Positions 37,741-46,669 of a DNA stretch of 64,000 nucleotides are shown here, piece after piece. Under the pieces are notes generated by a model, which saw nothing but the letters and a program-made list of their open reading frames with translations, made no database searches and was not told the origin of the DNA. The position numbers and the translations under genes are program-made. Source of the DNA: Stutzerimonas stutzeri RCH2 (GTDB lineage Bacteria; Pseudomonadota; Gammaproteobacteria; Pseudomonadales; Pseudomonadaceae); contig NC_019936.1 of NCBI RefSeq assembly GCF_000327065.1, forward strand, positions 186,001 through 250,000, written 5' to 3'. Every line of letters starts with the position of its first letter. Position 1 is the stretch's first letter.

Positions 37741-38955
37741 ATGCCACATACCACCGATTACTCCTCTACCGAGGGCTTCCGCGATACGCCCTATGGCCGG
37801 CAACTGCATGCCGGCTTTCGGTTGCTTTGCTTCAAGTCGGAGCTGGAGCGGGAGTTTCGGCATTACCTGGACCGGCACGCCCGGGCCTCCCAGCGCCTTG
37901 CCGCGCTGCTGCTGATTCTCGTCGTTTCGGGCTATCTGTACTGCGAGCTGCGGCTGTTCGATCTGGCCGGTACGGGTTGGCTGACCACGCTGACCCTGTT
38001 GCGCGGTCTGCAGATTCTTCCCGGCGTCGTCGTGCTGGTGCTGACGTTCTACAGCCGCAGATTTCGCGCGCAGGCCAACCGCATTTTCCCGGTACTGCTG
38101 GTAACGGTCGGCATTCTCGCTGCGCTGATCGACATCCGTTTCGAGGCGCTACAAACCGAGCTGAACTTCCGCTACGGCGCCGGCCTGCTGATCGTCAGCT
38201 CGTTCTTCTTTCTGGGCGTGACCTTCTGGTGGGCGTTGCTCTGCGCGGTACTCATCGTGCTGGCCGATGTGTGCATGGCCAGTCTGATCCTCCCGGCGGA
38301 GCGGATGCCGGAGCACTGGATCGCGGTCAGCTATTACGTGCTGCTGCTGATCATCGGTGCCATCAGTCGCTACGTGCACGAGTATTCGCAGCGGGAACAG
38401 TTTCTGATGCGCAAGCTGCTGGGCTGGGTCGCCGAGCACGATGCCCTGAGCGGTCTGGCCAATCGGCGCAGTCATGACCTGGCGCTGCGTCAGCGGGTCG
38501 CCCAGGCGCGCCGGGACCGCCGGCCGTTGAGCCTGCTGCTGCTCGATCTGGATGATTTCAAGGCCTACAACGACACCTTCGGCCATCCGGCCGGTGATGC
38601 GTTGATCCGTACCTTTGCCGATCTGCTGGTCGGTTTCGCGCGGCGGCCGCTGGACCAAGCGGCGCGGGTGGGTGGCGAGGAATTCGCGCTGCTGCTGTAC
38701 AACTGCGACAACGCTGCGGCGCAGCGTATTGCGCGACAGCTGATCAGCGCGTTGGCTGCGCTAGATATCAGGCACCCGCAGGAGGCCATCGCGCGGGTAG
38801 GGGTCAGCATCGGTATCGCCACGCTGCAGGAAGGTCAGCTGCCCGAGCAGCTCTACCATTGCGCCGATACCGCGCTGTACCAGGCCAAGACCAGCGGCAA
38901 GAATCGCTTCGCGGTGGCGGCGGCGCAGCCGCGTTCGGACCTGCCGGATCGCTAG
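37741..38955 (+). CDS. Membrane diguanylate cyclase (GGDEF)
   Basis: A 404-residue membrane enzyme. After a cytosolic N-terminal region (about 1-45) there are six hydrophobic segments (about 46-215), then a GGDEF domain (about 230-395). The signature reads GGEEF (RVGGEEFALLLYN), and the metal-binding LLLDLDDFKAYNDTFGHPAGD is intact, so c-di-GMP synthesis is expected. The membrane part resembles other small integral sensors but I cannot name a ligand. The ATG at 37741 was preferred over an upstream frame opening at 37627 that would add 38 residues with no recognisable fold. Confidence 0.88.
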   Translation: MPHTTDYSSTEGFRDTPYGRQLHAGFRLLCFKSELEREFRHYLDRHARASQRLAALLLILVVSGYLYCELRLFDLAGTGWLTTLTLLRGLQILPGVVVLVLTFYSRRFRAQANRIFPVLLVTVGILAALIDIRFEALQTELNFRYGAGLLIVSSFFFLGVTFWWALLCAVLIVLADVCMASLILPAERMPEHWIAVSYYVLLLIIGAISRYVHEYSQREQFLMRKLLGWVAEHDALSGLANRRSHDLALRQRVAQARRDRRPLSLLLLDLDDFKAYNDTFGHPAGDALIRTFADLLVGFARRPLDQAARVGGEEFALLLYNCDNAAAQRIARQLISALAALDIRHPQEAIARVGVSIGIATLQEGQLPEQLYHCADTALYQAKTSGKNRFAVAAAQPRSDLPDR

Positions 38956-38964
38956 CCGGTCGCG

Positions 38965-39366
38965 TCAGCGGCGCGGTGGGACCGAGCGGGTGCGGCCGCT
39001 GCCATCGATGGCGACGAAGACGAACACCGCTTCGGTGACCTTGCGCCATTCGCTGGACAGCGGATCGTCGCTCCAGACTTCCACCAGCATGCGGATCGAG
39101 CTGCGCCCGACCTCGAGCGTCTGGGTATAGAAGGACAGCTGCGCGCCGACGGCCACCGGAACCATGAACGCCATGCGATCGATGGACACCGTAGCGACCC
39201 GACCGGCCGCCACGCGGCTGGCCATTGCGGTGCCGGCCAGATCCATCTGCGACACCAGCCAACCGCCGTAGATATCGCCGAAACCGTTGGTCTCGCGCGG
39301 CAGGGCGGTGAGCTGCAGGGCCAGGTCACCCTGTGGAATCGGATCTTCCTGTTCGTACTCTTTCAT
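38965..39366 (-). CDS. YciA-type acyl-CoA thioesterase
   Basis: A 133-residue hotdog-fold enzyme that hydrolyses acyl-CoA thioesters. The segment TNGFGDIYGGWLVSQMDLAG (about 26-45) carries the family's GDIxGGWxxxxMD motif with the catalytic Asp, followed by VATVSIDRMAFMVPVAVG and VFVFVAID. Length and motif order match E. coli YciA (132 residues). It lies 10 bases from the end of the convergent GGDEF gene. An AACAACAA motif occurs 20-30 bases upstream of its ATG. Confidence 0.9.
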   Translation of the reverse strand: MKEYEQEDPIPQGDLALQLTALPRETNGFGDIYGGWLVSQMDLAGTAMASRVAAGRVATVSIDRMAFMVPVAVGAQLSFYTQTLEVGRSSIRMLVEVWSDDPLSSEWRKVTEAVFVFVAIDGSGRTRSVPPRR

Positions 39367-39385
39367 TCGGTCTGACTCGCGGCGC

Positions 39386-39399
39386 GATTGTTGTTTTGG
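39386..39399 (-). promoter_or_regulatory. A-rich CA motif upstream of the thioesterase gene
   Basis: Read on the minus strand this is CCAAAACAACAATC, a good AAnAAnAA match 20 bases before the ATG at 39366. It is a candidate Hfq/Crc binding site. Confidence 0.4.
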
Positions 39400-39498
39400 C
39401 GCGAAATGCCCGTACTAGCGCGGGCGACGGCGCCGAGTATAGCGGCTGTGCAGTCCCACAGCGACCGCGGCTGGTCAATGCGCCGCTCCGTAATCAGA

Positions 39499-39527
39499 TT
39501 GTCACACTTTCTTCATAGAGTGTTCAT
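39499..39527 (+). promoter_or_regulatory. Pho box upstream of pstS
   Basis: Three 7-base half-sites, TTGTCAC, TCTTCAT and TGTTCAT, begin at 39499, 39510 and 39521, an exact 11-base period. This matches the PhoB direct-repeat pattern (CTGTCAT plus 4) and lies about 63 bases before pstS. Confidence 0.8.
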
Positions 39528-39589
39528 ACGGCCTGCAGATACTGGCCCCCGTTCCAACACACTCGAGACACACCTGCTAGGAGCAAGGT

Positions 39590-40558
39590 ATGAAACTGAA
39601 TCGTTTGATGGCGGCCCTGACCTTTGTAGCCGCTGGCGTTGGCGCTGCGAGCGCGGTCGCTGCTGTAGACCCGGCCCTGCCGAGCTACCAGAAGACCTCC
39701 GGCGTATCCGGCAACCTGTCCAGCGTTGGTTCCGACTCCCTGGCCAACCTGATGACCCTGTGGGCCGAAGAGTTCAAGCGCAGCTATCCGAACGTCAACA
39801 TTCAGATCCAGGCTGCCGGTTCCTCCACTGCGCCGCCCGCTCTGACCGAAGGCACCTCCAACATGGGCCCGATGAGCCGCCCGATGAAGGACAACGAGAT
39901 CCAGGCCTTCGAAGAGAAGTATGGCTACAAGCCGACGGCCGTTCCGGTGGCCATCGACGCCCTGGCGGTGTTCGTGCACAAGGACAACCCGATCAAGTCG
40001 CTGGATATCGAGCAGGTCGACGCGATCTTCTCCAGCACCCGCCTGTGCGGTGGCGAGAAGGACATCAAGACCTGGGGTGATCTGGGCATGACCGGCGAGT
40101 GGTCCAACAAGCCGATCCAGCTGTTCGGTCGTAACTCGGTATCCGGTACCTACGGCTACTTCAAGGAAGAAGCCCTGTGTAAAGGCGATTTCAAGTCCAA
40201 CGTCAACGAGCAGCCGGGCTCCGCTTCGGTGGTGCAGTCGATCTCCAGCACCCTGAACGCCATCGGTTACTCCGGCATCGGCTACAAGACCTCCAGCGTC
40301 CGTGCCGTACCGCTGTCCAAGGGCGGCGAAGCCTTCGAGGCGAGCGAAGAGAACGCCCTGGCCGGCAAGTTCCCGCTGGCGCGCTTCTTCTACGTCTACG
40401 TCAACAAGGCGCCGAACAAGCCGCTGAGCCCGATCGACGCCGAGTTCCTCAAGCTGGTGCTGTCCAAGCAGGGTCAGGAAGTTGTGGTCAAGGACGGCTA
40501 CATCCCGCTGCCGAAGAAGGTGGTCGACAAGACCATGACGGATCTGGGTCTCAACTGA
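39590..40558 (+). CDS. pstS: Phosphate-binding protein PstS
   Basis: A 322-residue periplasmic phosphate receptor. The signal peptide ends near residue 24 ([10 protein letters not shown]). The mature protein shows [19 protein letters not shown], the phosphate-loop segment [20 protein letters not shown] and [20 protein letters not shown], as in Pseudomonas PstS. GGAGCAAGG precedes the ATG. It has its own Pho box and is followed by two strong hairpins before the separate pstC promoter, so it is likely expressed at much higher level than the permease genes. Confidence 0.95.
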   Translation: MKLNRLMAALTFVAAGVGAASAVAAVDPALPSYQKTSGVSGNLSSVGSDSLANLMTLWAEEFKRSYPNVNIQIQAAGSSTAPPALTEGTSNMGPMSRPMKDNEIQAFEEKYGYKPTAVPVAIDALAVFVHKDNPIKSLDIEQVDAIFSSTRLCGGEKDIKTWGDLGMTGEWSNKPIQLFGRNSVSGTYGYFKEEALCKGDFKSNVNEQPGSASVVQSISSTLNAIGYSGIGYKTSSVRAVPLSKGGEAFEASEENALAGKFPLARFFYVYVNKAPNKPLSPIDAEFLKLVLSKQGQEVVVKDGYIPLPKKVVDKTMTDLGLN

Positions 40559-40574
40559 GAGCAGAAGCCCGCCT

Positions 40575-40632
40575 CGCGATAAGTATCGCGAGCTGAGCAG
40601 ACGCCCGCCACGCATGCGCGTTGGCGGGCGTC
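40575..40632 (+). terminator. Two hairpins after pstS
   Basis: CGCGATA/TATCGCG (40575-40590) and an 11-bp perfect stem GACGCCCGCCA/TGGCGGGCGTC (40600-40632) follow pstS. No T-run is present; they could terminate part of the transcripts and protect the pstS mRNA 3' end. Confidence 0.65.
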
Positions 40633-40635
40633 GTC

Positions 40636-40664
40636 GTGTCACCTCTATGTAATTTTTCTGTCAC
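40636..40664 (+). promoter_or_regulatory. Pho box upstream of pstC
   Basis: GTGTCAC, ATGTAAT and CTGTCAC begin at 40636, 40647 and 40658, again an exact 11-base period. The first and third are strong PhoB half-sites. The box implies a second PhoB-driven promoter for pstC-pstA-pstB-phoU. Confidence 0.75.
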
Positions 40665-40767
40665 ACGGCTGCAGTAAATTAGGCGCCGAACCGGCCACCA
40701 GGTCCGGAAGAGGCTCGCGCCAAGGCGGCGCGGCGGTTTAAACGGCCTGAGCGGCCAGGACCCTCGC

Positions 40768-43044
40768 ATGAACGATATCGAGACCATGAGCGCGAATTCC
40801 GATGTGCAACGGCTGGACTTCAACACGCCGGCGCTGCAGCGCAAGCGTCGCATCCGCGCGCTGAAAGACCACCTGGCGCGCTGGTACGTATCCATCGGCG
40901 GTCTGGCGGTGCTGGGCGCCATCACCCTGATCTTCTTCTATCTGGCGCAGGTCGTGCTGCCGATGTTCCAGGGCGCCGAACTGGAGAGCCGCGCGGTCCA
41001 GCAGCCGGCATGGCTGGCTGAAGCCGGCGAGCCGCTGCTGTTGACCATCGAGGAGCAGAACCAGGTCGCCATGCGCCTGGGCAATGATGGTCAGGTGCGT
41101 TTCTTCGGCCTGCGCGACGGTGCGCTGCTGTCGAGCAAGGCCCTGCCGCTGCCGGAAGGCAGCCGCATCGTCTCGGTGGGTCAGGACACGCCCGGTACGC
41201 GCCGGCTGGTGCTGGGCCTGGATAATGGCCAGGCGCTGGTGGTCGAGCACAACTACAAGCTCACCTACCCGAACAACCAGAAGACCATCACGCCGGAGCT
41301 GGCCTATCCCTTCGGTGAAGAACCGTTGCAGCTCGACCCGGAAGGCCGCGCCATTGATCGCGCGGCGATCAGCATGAACGGCAAGACGCTGCTGGTTGCC
41401 GGCGCCACCGGCACCACACTGCATGCCCAGCGCATCGCCAGCAGCGAGAACCTGCTGACCGGTGAGGTGACCCTTGAACAGGAGCGCCTCGACCTGCCGC
41501 AGCTGGCCGAGCCGATTCGCCAGCTGCTGATCGACCCGCGGCATATGTGGCTTTACGCGATCAGCGGCAAGGCCAGCGCGGATGTCTTCGACCTGCGTCG
41601 CAAACAACTCAACGGCCGTTACAAGCTGGTCGGCGACGGCAGCGAAATCACCAGCGTCAGCCCGCTGCTGGGCGGCATCTCGCTGATGGTCGGCGACTCG
41701 AGGGGCACCATTGGTCAGTGGTTCATGGTTCGTGCGGCAGACGGCCAGGCCGAGCTGAAGAACGTCCGCAACTTCAAGTTGGGCAGCAGTGCGATCCGCC
41801 AGATCCTCCCGGAGGAGCGCCGCAAAGGCTTCCTCGCACTGGATGACAGCGGCAGCCTTGGCGTTTTCCACAGCACCGCGCATCGCACGCTGGTCAAGGA
41901 GCAGGTCGCCGAAGGCGCCGCCTTGACCGCCATGTCGCCGCGCGCTACCCGCTTGCTGGTGGAGTCAAAGCAGGGCCTGAAGCGTTTCGTCATCGATAAC
42001 CCGCACCCGGAGATCTCCTGGAGCGCGTTGTGGGGCAAGGTCTGGTACGAAAGCTACCCGGAGCCGGACTACGTCTGGCAGTCGACGTCGGCCAACAGTG
42101 ATTTCGAACCGAAGCTGAGCCTTGCACCGCTGGCATTCGGCACCCTCAAGGCAGCCTTCTACGCGATGCTGCTGGCCGCGCCACTGGCGATCTGCGCGGC
42201 GTTCTACACCGCCTACTTCATGGCGCCCAGGCTGCGCAGCAAGGTCAAGCCGGTGATCGAGCTGATGGAAGCGCTGCCGACGGTGATTCTCGGTTTCTTC
42301 GCCGGCCTGTTCCTCGCGCCGTTCCTGGAAAACCACCTGCCGGGCATCTTCGCCCTGCTGCTGCTGATGCCGGTGGGCATTCTGTTCGCCGCCTGGAGCT
42401 GGAGTCGTCTGCCGCAGAGCGTGCGTCTTGCCGTGCCGGATGGCTGGGAAGCCGTGCTGCTGATCCCGGTGATTCTCCTGATCGGCTATGGCTCGCTGGA
42501 AATCAGCGGTCATCTGGAGAACTGGTTCTTTGGCGGTGACATGCGCCTGTGGCTGTCCAACGACATGGGTATCCCGTTCGACCAGCGCAACGCCCTGGTG
42601 ATCGGCCTGGCAATGGGCTTCGCAGTGATCCCGACCATCTACTCGATCGCCGAAGACGCCGTGTTCAGCGTGCCGCGCAGCCTCACCCTGGGCTCGTTGG
42701 CGCTCGGCGCGACGCCCTGGCAGACCCTCACTCGCGTGGTGCTGCTGACTGCCAGCCCGGGCATCTTCTCGGCGCTGATGATTGGCATGGGCCGCGCGGT
42801 GGGCGAGACGATGATCGTGCTGATGGCCACCGGCAACACGCCGATCATGGAAGCCAACATCTTCGAAGGCATGCGCACCCTGGCCGCCAACGTCGCCGTG
42901 GAGATGCCGGAATCCGAAGTCGGTGGCACCCATTACCGTGTGCTGTTCCTCGCCGCGATGGTGCTGCTGATGTTCACCTTCGTGATGAACACCCTCGCCG
43001 AGCTGATTCGTCAGCGTCTGCGTGGCAAGTACGCCAGCCTGTAA
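40768..43044 (+). CDS. pstC: Phosphate ABC transporter permease PstC (long form)
   Basis: A 758-residue inner-membrane protein, more than twice the 319 residues of E. coli PstC. A first membrane helix (about 45-70) is followed by a large non-membrane domain of about 390 residues, then the permease core (about 455-758) with six helices. The permease motif GMGRAVGETMIVLMATGNTP (about 672-691) is present. The long N-terminal part is normal for pseudomonads and is presumed periplasmic; its role is unknown. It pairs with PstA. The ATG follows a weak ribosome-binding site after the Pho box. Confidence 0.93.
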   Translation: MNDIETMSANSDVQRLDFNTPALQRKRRIRALKDHLARWYVSIGGLAVLGAITLIFFYLAQVVLPMFQGAELESRAVQQPAWLAEAGEPLLLTIEEQNQVAMRLGNDGQVRFFGLRDGALLSSKALPLPEGSRIVSVGQDTPGTRRLVLGLDNGQALVVEHNYKLTYPNNQKTITPELAYPFGEEPLQLDPEGRAIDRAAISMNGKTLLVAGATGTTLHAQRIASSENLLTGEVTLEQERLDLPQLAEPIRQLLIDPRHMWLYAISGKASADVFDLRRKQLNGRYKLVGDGSEITSVSPLLGGISLMVGDSRGTIGQWFMVRAADGQAELKNVRNFKLGSSAIRQILPEERRKGFLALDDSGSLGVFHSTAHRTLVKEQVAEGAALTAMSPRATRLLVESKQGLKRFVIDNPHPEISWSALWGKVWYESYPEPDYVWQSTSANSDFEPKLSLAPLAFGTLKAAFYAMLLAAPLAICAAFYTAYFMAPRLRSKVKPVIELMEALPTVILGFFAGLFLAPFLENHLPGIFALLLLMPVGILFAAWSWSRLPQSVRLAVPDGWEAVLLIPVILLIGYGSLEISGHLENWFFGGDMRLWLSNDMGIPFDQRNALVIGLAMGFAVIPTIYSIAEDAVFSVPRSLTLGSLALGATPWQTLTRVVLLTASPGIFSALMIGMGRAVGETMIVLMATGNTPIMEANIFEGMRTLAANVAVEMPESEVGGTHYRVLFLAAMVLLMFTFVMNTLAELIRQRLRGKYASL

Positions 43045-43071
43045 ACCAGATTTCGCAGAAGGTATCGATCC

Positions 43072-44742
43072 GTGAAAAAGGATTCGTTGAACAGCTGGGT
43101 CAAGAGCGGCACACCCTGGATCTGGATGAACGCCGGTGCGGTGTCCATCGCCGTGATCATGACCCTGGGGCTGCTGGCGATCATCGCCGTGCGTGGCCTG
43201 GCGCACTTCTGGCCGGCCGATGTGATCGTCGCCGACTACAGCATGCCGGGCGCCGAGAAGCGCGTGCTGGCCGGTGAAGTGGTGCAGGCCGAGGAAGTAC
43301 CGCGCGCGCGCCTGGCGGCCAGTGGCCTGCCGGTGAACGTCGAGGGCGGCGAGTTCATGACCCGCGAGCTGCTCAAGGTCGGCAACCGCGAGGTGTACGG
43401 TGCCGACTTCTCCTGGGTAGTCGGCGAGTGGCTGAGCAATCAGCACACGCCCGCCGAGCTGATGGTTCTGGAGCGTCGCGAGTGGGGCAACTTCTACGGT
43501 TACCTGCTCAACGTGAAGGAAGCCGGTCAGCTGGTTGCCGAGGGCGACAGTGCCTGGAACGAGCTGCAGACGCGCATCGATCGCGTCGATGAGCTGCACT
43601 CACGGATCTCGCGCATCGAGAAGGTCGAGATCGGCCGCATCAACCATGGCCTCGAGCGTCTGCGCCTGAAAACCCGTCAGCTGGAGCTGAACGATCGCCT
43701 GGATGCCGCTGCCCAGGCCGATCTGGATGCCGAGCGCGCGCAGTGGGACGCCGAGTACCGCGTGCTGGAAGACCAGCTGATCGCCCTGCAGCAGGAATTC
43801 AACCGCGACAGCATCACCGTGCGCACGGCCGATGGCCGCGAGCAGGAGATCACCCTGGGCAAGGTGGTGCGGGCCTTCCGGCCCAATGCCATGTCGACGC
43901 CACAGAAGCTGATGTTCTATTTCGCCAAGCTGTGGGAGTTCGTCAGCGACGAGCCGCGCGAAGCGAATACCGAGGGTGGCGTGTTCCCGGCGATCTTCGG
44001 CACCGTGCTGATGACCATGATCATGGCGGTGATCGTCACGCCGTTCGGCGTGATCGCCGCGGTCTACCTGCGCGAATACGCCAAGCAAGGCCTGCTCACC
44101 CGCATCATCCGCATCGCGGTGAACAACCTCGCCGGGGTGCCGTCGATCGTCTACGGCGTATTCGGTCTGGGCTTCTTCGTCTACGTGCTGGGCGGCTCGC
44201 TGGATCGCCTGTTCTACCCCGAGGCAGCGCCGGCACCGGTGTTCGGTACGCCGGGCCTGATGTGGGCCTCGCTGACCCTGGCGATCCTCACCCTGCCGGT
44301 GGTGATCGTGGCCACCGAGGAAGGCCTGGCGCGCATCCCGCGGATGATACGTGAAGGCTCGCTGGCCCTCGGTGCGACCAAGTCCGAGACGCTGTGGAAG
44401 GTCGTGCTGCCGATGGCCAGCCCGGCGATGATGACCGGCCTGATCCTCGCGGTGGCCCGCGCTGCCGGTGAAGTGGCGCCGCTGATGCTGGTCGGTGTGG
44501 TCAAGCTGGCACCGAACCTGCCGCTCAACGGCAACTACCCCTACCTGCATCTGGACCAGAAGATCATGCACCTGGGCTTCCATATCTACGACGTCGGCTT
44601 CCAGAGCCCCAACGTCGAGGCGGCGCGGCCGCTGGTCTATGCCACCGCACTGCTGCTGGTACTGGTGATCGCCACGCTCAACTTCAGCGCGATCTACATT
44701 CGCAACCACCTGCGCGAGAAGTACAAGGCGCTGGATCACTAA
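43072..44742 (+). CDS. pstA: Phosphate ABC transporter permease PstA (long form)
   Basis: A 556-residue inner-membrane protein starting at a GTG with AGAAGG upstream. Helix 1 lies at about 18-40, then a roughly 240-residue insert rich in coiled-coil-type Glu, Leu and Arg (about 150-260), and the permease core (about 290-556). The core has the motif ARAAGEVAPLMLVGVVKLAP (about 463-482). Like PstC it is much longer than in E. coli, which is usual for Pseudomonas. The matched extensions suggest that the two large domains interact. Confidence 0.93.
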   Translation: MKKDSLNSWVKSGTPWIWMNAGAVSIAVIMTLGLLAIIAVRGLAHFWPADVIVADYSMPGAEKRVLAGEVVQAEEVPRARLAASGLPVNVEGGEFMTRELLKVGNREVYGADFSWVVGEWLSNQHTPAELMVLERREWGNFYGYLLNVKEAGQLVAEGDSAWNELQTRIDRVDELHSRISRIEKVEIGRINHGLERLRLKTRQLELNDRLDAAAQADLDAERAQWDAEYRVLEDQLIALQQEFNRDSITVRTADGREQEITLGKVVRAFRPNAMSTPQKLMFYFAKLWEFVSDEPREANTEGGVFPAIFGTVLMTMIMAVIVTPFGVIAAVYLREYAKQGLLTRIIRIAVNNLAGVPSIVYGVFGLGFFVYVLGGSLDRLFYPEAAPAPVFGTPGLMWASLTLAILTLPVVIVATEEGLARIPRMIREGSLALGATKSETLWKVVLPMASPAMMTGLILAVARAAGEVAPLMLVGVVKLAPNLPLNGNYPYLHLDQKIMHLGFHIYDVGFQSPNVEAARPLVYATALLLVLVIATLNFSAIYIRNHLREKYKALDH

Positions 44743-44789
44743 TCGAAGCGGCGAGTTCAAGCCACCGGCCTCGGAAGAACGAGGCGCTG

Positions 44790-44834
44790 GCCTGGACTTG
44801 CAGCCTGTAGCTTGCAGCTGGCAGCTGCGAACGG
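44790..44834. repeat. Degenerate heptamer-like repeat between pstA and pstB
   Basis: The spacer carries CTTGCAGCCTGTAGC, TTGCAGC, TGGCAGC and TGCGA in a row, on the other strand a run of GCTGCAAGCTACAGGC-type units. Repeats of this kind are common between Pseudomonas stutzeri genes. Function unknown. Confidence 0.5.
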
Positions 44835-44843
44835 AGCGAGCAC

Positions 44844-45671
44844 ATGCAAACCAACACGCATTCCATCGACATCTCGGCCCTCGGTCGTGACAAGCGCAGC
44901 CTGAACCTGGCCAAGGAGCCGGTGGCCATCGAAGTGCCGGATCTGAGCCTGTACTACGGCCAGAAGCAGGCGCTGTTCAACGTCAGCATGAACATCCCGC
45001 GCCAACGCGTGACCGCCTTTATCGGTCCGTCCGGCTGCGGCAAGTCGACCCTGCTGCGCTGCTTCAACCGTATGAACGATCTGGTCGACGGCTGCCGCAT
45101 CGAAGGCGCGATCAACCTCGACGGCACCAATATCTACCGCAAGGGCGAGGACGTGGCCGACCTGCGTCGTCGCGTCGGCATGGTGTTCCAGAAGCCCAAC
45201 CCGTTCCCCAAGAGCATCTACGAGAATGTGGTCTACGGTCTGCGTATCCAGGGCATCAAGCAGAAGCGCGTGCTCGACGAAACCGTCGAATGGGCCCTCA
45301 AGGGCGCGGCGCTGTGGGATGAGGTCAAGGATCGTCTGCACGAATCGGCCCTCGGCCTCTCCGGTGGTCAGCAGCAGCGTCTGGTGATCGCCCGCACCAT
45401 CGCCGTTCAGCCGGAAGTGCTGTTGCTCGACGAGCCGAGTTCGGCGCTCGACCCGATCTCCTCGCTGAAGGTCGAGGAGCTGATCTACGAACTGAAGGCC
45501 AAATACACCATCGTCATCGTCACCCACAACATGCAGCAGGCCGCGCGGGTGTCCGACTACACGGCGTTCATGTACATGGGCAAACTGATCGAGTACGGCG
45601 ACACCGATACGCTGTTCACCAACCCGGCCAAGAAGCAGACCGAAGACTACATCACCGGCCGCTACGGCTAG
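44844..45671 (+). CDS. pstB: Phosphate ABC transporter ATP-binding protein PstB
   Basis: A 275-residue ATPase: Walker [10 protein letters not shown] (about 61-69), Q-loop [23 protein letters not shown] signature [16 protein letters not shown] and Walker [14 protein letters not shown], then the switch His in VTHNM. It powers PstCA. About 100 bases separate it from pstA, including a repeat, so expression may be uneven. GGAGCGAG lies upstream of the ATG. Confidence 0.96.
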   Translation: MQTNTHSIDISALGRDKRSLNLAKEPVAIEVPDLSLYYGQKQALFNVSMNIPRQRVTAFIGPSGCGKSTLLRCFNRMNDLVDGCRIEGAINLDGTNIYRKGEDVADLRRRVGMVFQKPNPFPKSIYENVVYGLRIQGIKQKRVLDETVEWALKGAALWDEVKDRLHESALGLSGGQQQRLVIARTIAVQPEVLLLDEPSSALDPISSLKVEELIYELKAKYTIVIVTHNMQQAARVSDYTAFMYMGKLIEYGDTDTLFTNPAKKQTEDYITGRYG

Positions 45672-45775
45672 CCGGCTATGGCAAATCGCGCTGCGCGTTG
45701 TCGGCGGCGCTTGCCGTACCTGGTTCGTACTGTCTGCGCGTCGCCTCCTAGCGCAGCAGGATTTGCCAAAGGCCG
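45672..45775. repeat. Long palindromic element between pstB and phoU (MITE- or REP-like)
   Basis: GGCAAATC-GC-GCTGCGC (45680-45696) and GCGCAGC-AG-GATTTGCC (45751-45767) are inverted repeats of 17 bases with 2 mismatches, and CCGGC/GCCGG extend the arms outward. The 54-base centre can partly fold (GGCGGCGC/GCGCGTCGCC). The size and structure suggest a small palindromic repeat element rather than an ordinary terminator. Confidence 0.55.
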
Positions 45776-45817
45776 GACCGTCCGGCGAGAGAACAACAGT
45801 TTCGCAAGGGTTCGCAC

Positions 45818-46546
45818 ATGATCAGCAAAGACAGCCACACCCAACACATCTCCCAGCAGTTCAACGCCGAGCTGGAGGAGGTGCGCAGCCACCTGCTGGC
45901 CATGGGCGGGCTGGTGGAGAAGCAGGTCAACGATGCGGTCACCGCGCTGATCCAGGCCGATTCGGGCCTCGCTCAGCAGGTGCGCGAAGTGGATGACCAG
46001 ATCAACCAGATGGAGCGCAACATCGACGAGGAGTGCGTACGCATTCTCGCCCGGCGTCAGCCGGCGGCCTCCGACCTGCGCCTGATCATCAGCATTTCCA
46101 AGTCGGTGATCGATCTCGAGCGCATCGGTGACGAGGCGACCAAGATCGCCCGCCGCGCCATCCAGCTGTGCGAGGAAGGCGAGTCGCCCAAGGGCTACGT
46201 CGAGGTGCGCCACATCGGCGACCAAGTACGCAAGATGGTGCAGGAAGCGCTGGACGCCTTCGCCCGCTTCGATGCCGACCTGGCGCTGTCGGTGGCGCAG
46301 TACGACAAGACCGTCGACCGCGAATACAAGACCGCCTTGCGCGAACTGGTCACCTACATGATGGAAGACCCGCGCTCGATCTCCCGCGTGCTCAGCGTGA
46401 TCTGGGCGCTGCGCTCGCTGGAACGCATCGGCGACCACGCACGCAACATCGCCGAACTGGTGATCTACCTGGTACGCGGCACCGACGTGCGCCACCTCGG
46501 CCTGGCGCGCATGGCCGAGGAAGTAGAAGGCACCAAAGAGCGCTGA
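45818..46546 (+). CDS. phoU: Phosphate transport regulator PhoU
   Basis: A 242-residue cytosolic protein of two three-helix PhoU repeats (about 15-105 and 118-210), with the metal-site pattern ERIGDEATKIARRA and ERIGDHARNIAELV. It links Pst to the PhoR sensor and keeps the Pho regulon off when phosphate is plentiful. It is the last gene of the cluster. The palindromic repeat upstream separates it from pstB. AGAGAACA precedes the ATG as a modest ribosome-binding site. Confidence 0.95.
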   Translation: MISKDSHTQHISQQFNAELEEVRSHLLAMGGLVEKQVNDAVTALIQADSGLAQQVREVDDQINQMERNIDEECVRILARRQPAASDLRLIISISKSVIDLERIGDEATKIARRAIQLCEEGESPKGYVEVRHIGDQVRKMVQEALDAFARFDADLALSVAQYDKTVDREYKTALRELVTYMMEDPRSISRVLSVIWALRSLERIGDHARNIAELVIYLVRGTDVRHLGLARMAEEVEGTKER

Positions 46547-46558
46547 TCCGTATTGGCC

Positions 46559-46586
46559 GCAGGGCGGGCAGCGATGCCCGCCCTGC
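46559..46586 (+). terminator. Terminator hairpin after phoU
   Basis: GCAGGGCGGGC and GCCCGCCCTGC form a perfect 11-bp stem with a 6-base loop, 12 bases past the phoU stop. T-richness downstream is weak, but position and strength fit the end of the pst operon. Confidence 0.75.
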
Positions 46587-46669
46587 GTTCGAGGCTCCGG
46601 ACACGAAATTCTACTGGCGCTGATGTGCACGATTATCTACCGGCATCGGTTCGCCGACACGAATGCCGC

